Origin: an uncultured Alphaproteobacteria bacterium
GTDB taxonomy: Bacteria > Pseudomonadota > Alphaproteobacteria > RF32 > CAG-239
NCBI GenBank assembly: GCA_900553115.1
Contig: USCF01000039.1
Location: 1-8,570 of the forward strand
Length of the DNA stretch: 8,570 nucleotides
Direction: 5' to 3'
Below the pieces are notes generated by a model. It saw only the letters and a program-made list of their open reading frames with translations, had not been told where the DNA came from and did no database searches. The translations under genes and the position numbers were made by a program. Of the stretch, positions 5,963 to 8,570 are shown piece by piece. Positions within the stretch are counted from its first letter, which is position 1; the number at the start of each line of letters is the position of its first letter.

Positions 5963-6680
5963 TTTTTTCTTCCAAATGCAATGAGGTTAAAACATCTTCA
6001 GGTCCGTTAACCTGCACAATTTTTGTATTCGGCAGCTGACGTAGCGCTTCTGCCAGCTCATAATCATTGCCGCCTTGCAGAGTGCGATCGCCAAAGAAAA
6101 CTATTTTTTCCTCGGGATAACTTTGGCGCAGTTTGCCGGCAATTTGCGCTTTACTGCAACCGCAAGGATTGATGTCTATGGAAATAGAGCCGCCGACCGA
6201 AAATTCATATTTAGGGAACTCCTGTTCCAGCACTTCTTTAATATGCAGGCGCTCGTGATGTTCCGAATCCCATTTTTGATAGCGCAGGCGTTCTTCATAC
6301 GGGCAATCACGTCCTAAAACGCTGAAATTCAACATTCCGGTGCGCAGCTCAATATAGTTTGGATATAAAGTATAGGGATAAGCGGTATTTTGCCTAAATT
6401 CTTCTAATTTGGCCATCAAATGCGTATCAGGCGTAAAGGTATTTTGATAAACATATTTACCGCCGCGCCAAAATTCATTGCCCATAGAACAATAGATTCC
6501 GCTGAATGCGTTTAAGGTTTGCGCGTCCATTTGCTCCGAAACTTTGGCTAAATTCGAGCCGGTGGCGATAAAAGCCGTATGCGTGTTCAACCACGGCAGA
6601 AATTTGGCCGTAAAATCCGGCTGCATCGGCAAGCGCGGCGGCGTAAGCGTTCCATCTAAATCAAAAACATAAATCGTCAT
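5955..6680 (-). CDS. Eukaryotic-type phosphomannomutase-like HAD protein
   Basis: This is a HAD-superfamily class IIB protein close in pattern to the eukaryotic phosphomannomutase family (PMM1/PMM2), which interconverts mannose-6-phosphate and mannose-1-phosphate. Visible motifs are FDLDGTLTPPR with nucleophile Asp7, acid/base Asp9 and Arg16, and IATGSN (motif II region). LRTGMLNFSVLGR then EER carries Arg113, Arg124 and Arg131, matching the sugar-phosphate arginines 123, 134 and 141 of human PMM2. The C-terminal half has GGSISIDINP, Lys177, and FFGDRT then GGNDYE (motif IV). Length, 241 residues, is near that of PMM2 (246). The GWDK motif of eukaryotic enzymes is GCSK here. It is first in the folA-thyA unit. 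Most bacteria use the unrelated ManB/AlgC enzymes, so its activity should be treated as predicted; a sugar-phosphate phosphatase is the main alternative. Confidence 0.85.
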   Translation of the reverse strand: MTIYVFDLDGTLTPPRLPMQPDFTAKFLPWLNTHTAFIATGSNLAKVSEQMDAQTLNAFSGIYCSMGNEFWRGGKYVYQNTFTPDTHLMAKLEEFRQNTAYPYTLYPNYIELRTGMLNFSVLGRDCPYEERLRYQKWDSEHHERLHIKEVLEQEFPKYEFSVGGSISIDINPCGCSKAQIAGKLRQSYPEEKIVFFGDRTLQGGNDYELAEALRQLPNTKIVQVNGPEDVLTSLHLEEKND

Positions 6681-6701
6681 TTTTTCTATCCTTTGACATA
6701 A

Positions 6702-6707
6702 AGTATA
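6702..6707 (-). promoter_or_regulatory. Possible -10 element for the PMM-folA-thyA unit
   Basis: TATACT on the - strand matches the -10 consensus at five of six positions and lies 21 nt before the start codon of the HAD gene. The -35 region 17 nt further up (TTTATC) is weak, so a promoter is plausible but not secure. No clear terminator separates this unit from the small gene upstream. Confidence 0.35.
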
Positions 6708-6757
6708 AACAGACAGAAAAAATGATAAAGTTTTTTCAGCAAAGAGCTAACAATATT

Positions 6758-6994
6758 TTAGTCCGCATCAAACGACTGCGGTTCCTCGTTCCAGTGAAAA
6801 TCCGGCGGCTCCAATTTTACGCCTTTTTTCAAGCTGATTTCATGCGGCATATTTTCAAAATCTTCAACAGACGGCTGTTTCGGCTCGCAAGTCACATTGT
6901 GCTTCATATTGTTCGGATAAGTGCAGCCGCATTTATCGTCTTCCGAACAATCGCATTTATGTTCATAATCATAAAAACATCTTTCTTTAGTCAT
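6758..6994 (-). CDS. Small cysteine-rich acidic protein
   Basis: I do not recognise a named family. The product is 78 residues from the ATG at 6994, which has a good Shine-Dalgarno (AAGGGGA) 8 nt upstream; a longer reading from a TTG at 7012 is unlikely because that Shine-Dalgarno would fall inside it. The N-terminal half holds six cysteines (6, 14, 16, 22, 24, 36) in a C-x7-C-x-C-x5-C-x-C-x11-C pattern with nearby histidines (12 and 32), suggesting metal binding. The C-terminal half is acidic and proline-containing (PPDFHWNEEP). There is no signal peptide or membrane helix. It lies between greA and the PMM-folA-thyA unit on the same strand. The metal-binding role is inference. Confidence 0.75.
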   Translation of the reverse strand: MTKERCFYDYEHKCDCSEDDKCGCTYPNNMKHNVTCEPKQPSVEDFENMPHEISLKKGVKLEPPDFHWNEEPQSFDAD

Positions 6995-7010
6995 AGCTTT
7001 TCCCCTTTGC

Positions 7011-7049
7011 AAAAAATAAAATCCAAAAGCGCAAACTCTTGGATTTTAT
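7011..7049 (-). terminator. greA intrinsic terminator
   Basis: On the - strand AAAATCCAA (7026-7018 complement side) and TTGGATTTT form a 9-bp stem that extends through two more A-T pairs, with a 12-nt loop, followed by TTTTTT. It begins about 30 nt past the greA stop. Its T-run ends only 16 nt before the start codon of the small cysteine-rich gene, next to that gene's Shine-Dalgarno sequence. Confidence 0.85.
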
Positions 7050-7074
7050 ATATGACTTTTGCAAAAAGTTTAAA
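7047..7074 (-). promoter_or_regulatory. Possible promoter for the small cysteine-rich gene
   Basis: TTTAAA (7074-7069) and TATATA (7052-7047) on the - strand are 16 nt apart, just past the greA stop. Initiation near 7040 would start the transcript within the first arm of the greA terminator, so the hairpin could not form fully. The box matches are moderate. Confidence 0.3.
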
Positions 7075-7078
7075 GGAC

Positions 7079-7552
7079 TTAAAGCCATTTAACTTCTATA
7101 ATTTCATACGATTTTTTGCCGCTCGGAGCCAAATACTCGGCAATATCTCCGATTTCTTTACCAATCAAAGCGCGAGCAAGCGGAGAAGACAAAGAAATTT
7201 TATTTTTTTCAATATCAGCTTCATAGTCACCCACAATTTGATATTCATTTTCTTCATCTGTATCGGTGTTTGCCACCAAAACGGTTGCGCCAAAACGCAC
7301 AATGTCACCGCTCATTTTGGCCGGATCAATAACCTGAGCGCGGCTGATAACAGCTTCCAACTCTTGAATACGGCCTTCGTTAAAGCTTTGTTTTTCTTTA
7401 GCGGCGGAATATTCGGCGTTTTCCGACAAATCACCTTTAGCGCGAGCTTCAGCAATTTCGGCAATAATATTTGGACGTTCTACGCCTTTGCGGTTTTTCA
7501 ACTCTTGTTCCAGCATTTCATAACCAAGTTTGGTCAATGGGAATTTATCCAT
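7079..7552 (-). CDS. greA: Transcription elongation factor GreA
   Basis: GreA enters the RNA polymerase secondary channel and stimulates cleavage of backtracked RNA, rescuing stalled elongation. The 157-residue length is standard. The N-terminal coiled coil (about residues 10-75) carries EIAEARAKGDLSENAEY, with the acidic tip residues Asp41 and Glu44 that act at the polymerase active site. The C-terminal globular domain includes GDIVRFGATVLV, EYQIVGDYEAD, ISLSSPLARALIGKEIGD and a final SYEIIEVKWL strand, all typical of the family. A strong Shine-Dalgarno (GAGGAGG) lies 7 nt before the ATG. The gene has its own promoter, a leader of about 115 nt with a terminator-like hairpin, and a terminator, so it is probably monocistronic. 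Confidence 0.97.
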   Translation of the reverse strand: MDKFPLTKLGYEMLEQELKNRKGVERPNIIAEIAEARAKGDLSENAEYSAAKEKQSFNEGRIQELEAVISRAQVIDPAKMSGDIVRFGATVLVANTDTDEENEYQIVGDYEADIEKNKISLSSPLARALIGKEIGDIAEYLAPSGKKSYEIIEVKWL

Positions 7553-7614
7553 TTTTTTCCTCCTCTAGTCAAAATAAACAACTCTCGTTTTAAAAATCCC
7601 TTTTTAAAAACGTT

Positions 7615-7649
7615 AAAAAATCAGACTGCGAAATATTTCTATTTCACAG
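7615..7649 (-). promoter_or_regulatory. Terminator-like hairpin in the greA leader
   Basis: CTGTGAAAT (7649-7641) pairs with ATTTCGCAG (7634-7626) over 9 bp with one G-U and a 6-nt loop. A T6 run (7620-7615) starts 5 nt after the stem. A second AT-rich hairpin (7587-7613, arms CGTTTT and AAAACG with an inner A/T stem) follows. They could cause premature termination before greA. The gap before the T-run makes the first a weak terminator. Confidence 0.45.
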
Positions 7650-7673
7650 CCGTTTCTCTTTAATGTTGTTTAC

Positions 7674-7702
7674 AATATAGTCCGCATTTTATTTTAAATC
7701 AA
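7674..7702 (-). promoter_or_regulatory. greA promoter
   Basis: TTGATT (7702-7697) and TATATT (7679-7674) on the - strand are separated by exactly 17 nt, good sigma70-like boxes. The expected transcription start is near 7667. It lies just downstream of the terminator of the preceding gene. Confidence 0.65.
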
Positions 7703-7736
7703 GCATATTTTACAAAAAACACCACTTTATTTCCAT

Positions 7737-7769
7737 AAAAAAACAGCGAAGAGTATTCCATCTCCGCTG
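7737..7769 (-). terminator. Intrinsic terminator of the last - strand gene
   Basis: On the - strand CAGCGGAGA (7769-7761) pairs with TCTTCGCTG (7752-7744) over 9 bp with one G-U, followed by seven T residues (7743-7737). It starts 14 nt after the stop codon of the 231-residue protein and separates it from the greA promoter. Confidence 0.9.
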
Positions 7770-7783
7770 CTTATTTTTTATAT

Positions 7784-8479
7784 TTACCGATACATTGGCA
7801 CCAGTTTCAGCTCTTTGCTGCATTCTATGTGCCATTTGCCAAGCACGTCGCACACCGGCGTATAATACTTGCCATGCATTTTAATCGGCAAACCGGATTT
7901 TGCAGGTTCTTTTAACAATGAGCCAATGCAATATTCATCAAAAAGCGTCCAGTCTTTATCCAAAATCGGCAAATAGGTTACACTGCCGTCACTGCAAGCT
8001 ATTACCCAAGACAGAGTTAAAAACTGTTTGCCTTGACCTATGGCAAAGAGTTTAGATAAAGAGACACTCTCAATATCTTTGAAATCCACGTCATCAGCCA
8101 AAATTTGCCGAACCATTTTTTCATCGCTCAAAACGCTCAATCTGCGGATAACCAAATCATCGGACATATTCTGTGTCACAATGTAATAATTATCCTCATG
8201 GTTGAACGCTTCACCAACTTTAATTGGCTTTGCGTCTTCTATTGCCGGAATAATATCTTCCTCATTTGCAAAAACCGTTATAAAAGCAGTTTCTTCATTT
8301 TTAGGATTAACATCTGCCCAAATAAAATAAACCTCACCTTCGCAAACGTAAACTTTCAACAAAGATGCCTCATATTTAGGGTTGATATTCCTTAAAAGCA
8401 AATTAGCCTGACTACGGCAAAAAACCACACAGCTGACATCAGCCTGAACGCTGGACTGTAAAATACTCATTTTTCCCAT
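7784..8479 (-). CDS. Unrecognised 231-residue soluble protein
   Basis: I do not recognise the family. The product has no signal peptide, membrane helix or repeated unit. It looks like a mixed alpha/beta cytoplasmic protein with many short beta-prone stretches (VYVCEGEVYFIWADVN, FLTLSWVIACSDGSVTYLPI) and an acidic overall composition. Scattered cysteines occur (including residues 17 and 21 of the long form) without a clear metal site. Two starts are possible: ATG at 8479, with no Shine-Dalgarno, and ATG at 8470, with GGGA four bases upstream, giving 228 residues. The near-consensus promoter upstream and the strong terminator downstream argue for a real, well-expressed monocistronic gene. Confidence 0.75.
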   Translation of the reverse strand: MGKMSILQSSVQADVSCVVFCRSQANLLLRNINPKYEASLLKVYVCEGEVYFIWADVNPKNEETAFITVFANEEDIIPAIEDAKPIKVGEAFNHEDNYYIVTQNMSDDLVIRRLSVLSDEKMVRQILADDVDFKDIESVSLSKLFAIGQGKQFLTLSWVIACSDGSVTYLPILDKDWTLFDEYCIGSLLKEPAKSGLPIKMHGKYYTPVCDVLGKWHIECSKELKLVPMYR

Positions 8480-8519
8480 AGCAAAAAATAATTAAGTTAA
8501 TAATAAAATTTATGTCTAC

Positions 8520-8548
8520 ATTGTAACCATCAGTCAAATTTTTGTCAA
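8520..8548 (-). promoter_or_regulatory. Near-consensus sigma70-like promoter
   Basis: TTGACA (8548-8543) is followed after exactly 17 nt by TACAAT (8525-8520) on the - strand, eleven of twelve consensus positions. Transcription would start near 8513, about 34 nt before the first ATG. It shares TTGACAAAAATTT with the promoter at 1971. Confidence 0.85.
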
Positions 8549-8570
8549 CAAAAAAAGACGAGATTAACTC

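Noticed and set aside
6722..7663. 313-residue open frame on the + strand
   Set aside because: It lies antisense to greA and the small cysteine-rich gene, is very Phe-rich, has no ribosome binding site, and crosses the greA promoter region and terminators. greA is unmistakable on the other strand.

Overview
The window looks like chromosomal DNA of a low-to-moderate GC alphaproteobacterium, possibly one of the uncultured host-associated or gut lineages. The main hints are the prepilin N-terminus (GRSMIEMLGVLAIIGVLSVGG), AT-rich spacers, sigma70-like TTGACA promoters and compact genes with clear intrinsic terminators. This placement is my inference; only a database search or 16S linkage could settle it. 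I see no phage, transposase, CRISPR, tRNA or rRNA.

Left part (1-3195, + strand): a DUF2207-type membrane protein, whose reading frame runs back towards the window edge but is crossed by an in-frame TAA, closes with a terminator. A well-formed promoter then drives a 368-residue unrecognised protein built almost wholly from about twelve 27-residue helical repeats, again closed by a terminator.

Middle (3200-4603, - strand): an orphan type IVb-like prepilin. It has a string of hairpins and a terminator behind it, and a roughly 200-nt structured leader in front of it that ends in a terminator-like hairpin with a competing upstream pairing. Between this leader and thyA lies a 300-bp gene-free stretch with several palindromes, including an 80-nt long hairpin that looks like a dispersed element.

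Right part (4604-8570, - strand): an overlapping three-gene unit runs from a eukaryotic-type phosphomannomutase-like HAD protein to dihydrofolate reductase (folA) to thymidylate synthase (thyA). folA and thyA form the dTMP/folate recycling pair; the HAD gene overlaps folA by 8 nt. Upstream lie a small cysteine-rich protein gene, the transcript-cleavage factor greA with its own promoter, a long leader and a terminator, and an unrecognised 231-residue protein with a near-consensus promoter.

The most interesting items are the pilin leader with its possible terminator/antiterminator switch, the 27-residue-repeat protein, the eukaryotic-type PMM homologue in a folate operon, the greA leader hairpin, and the small cysteine-rich gene placed directly behind the greA terminator.
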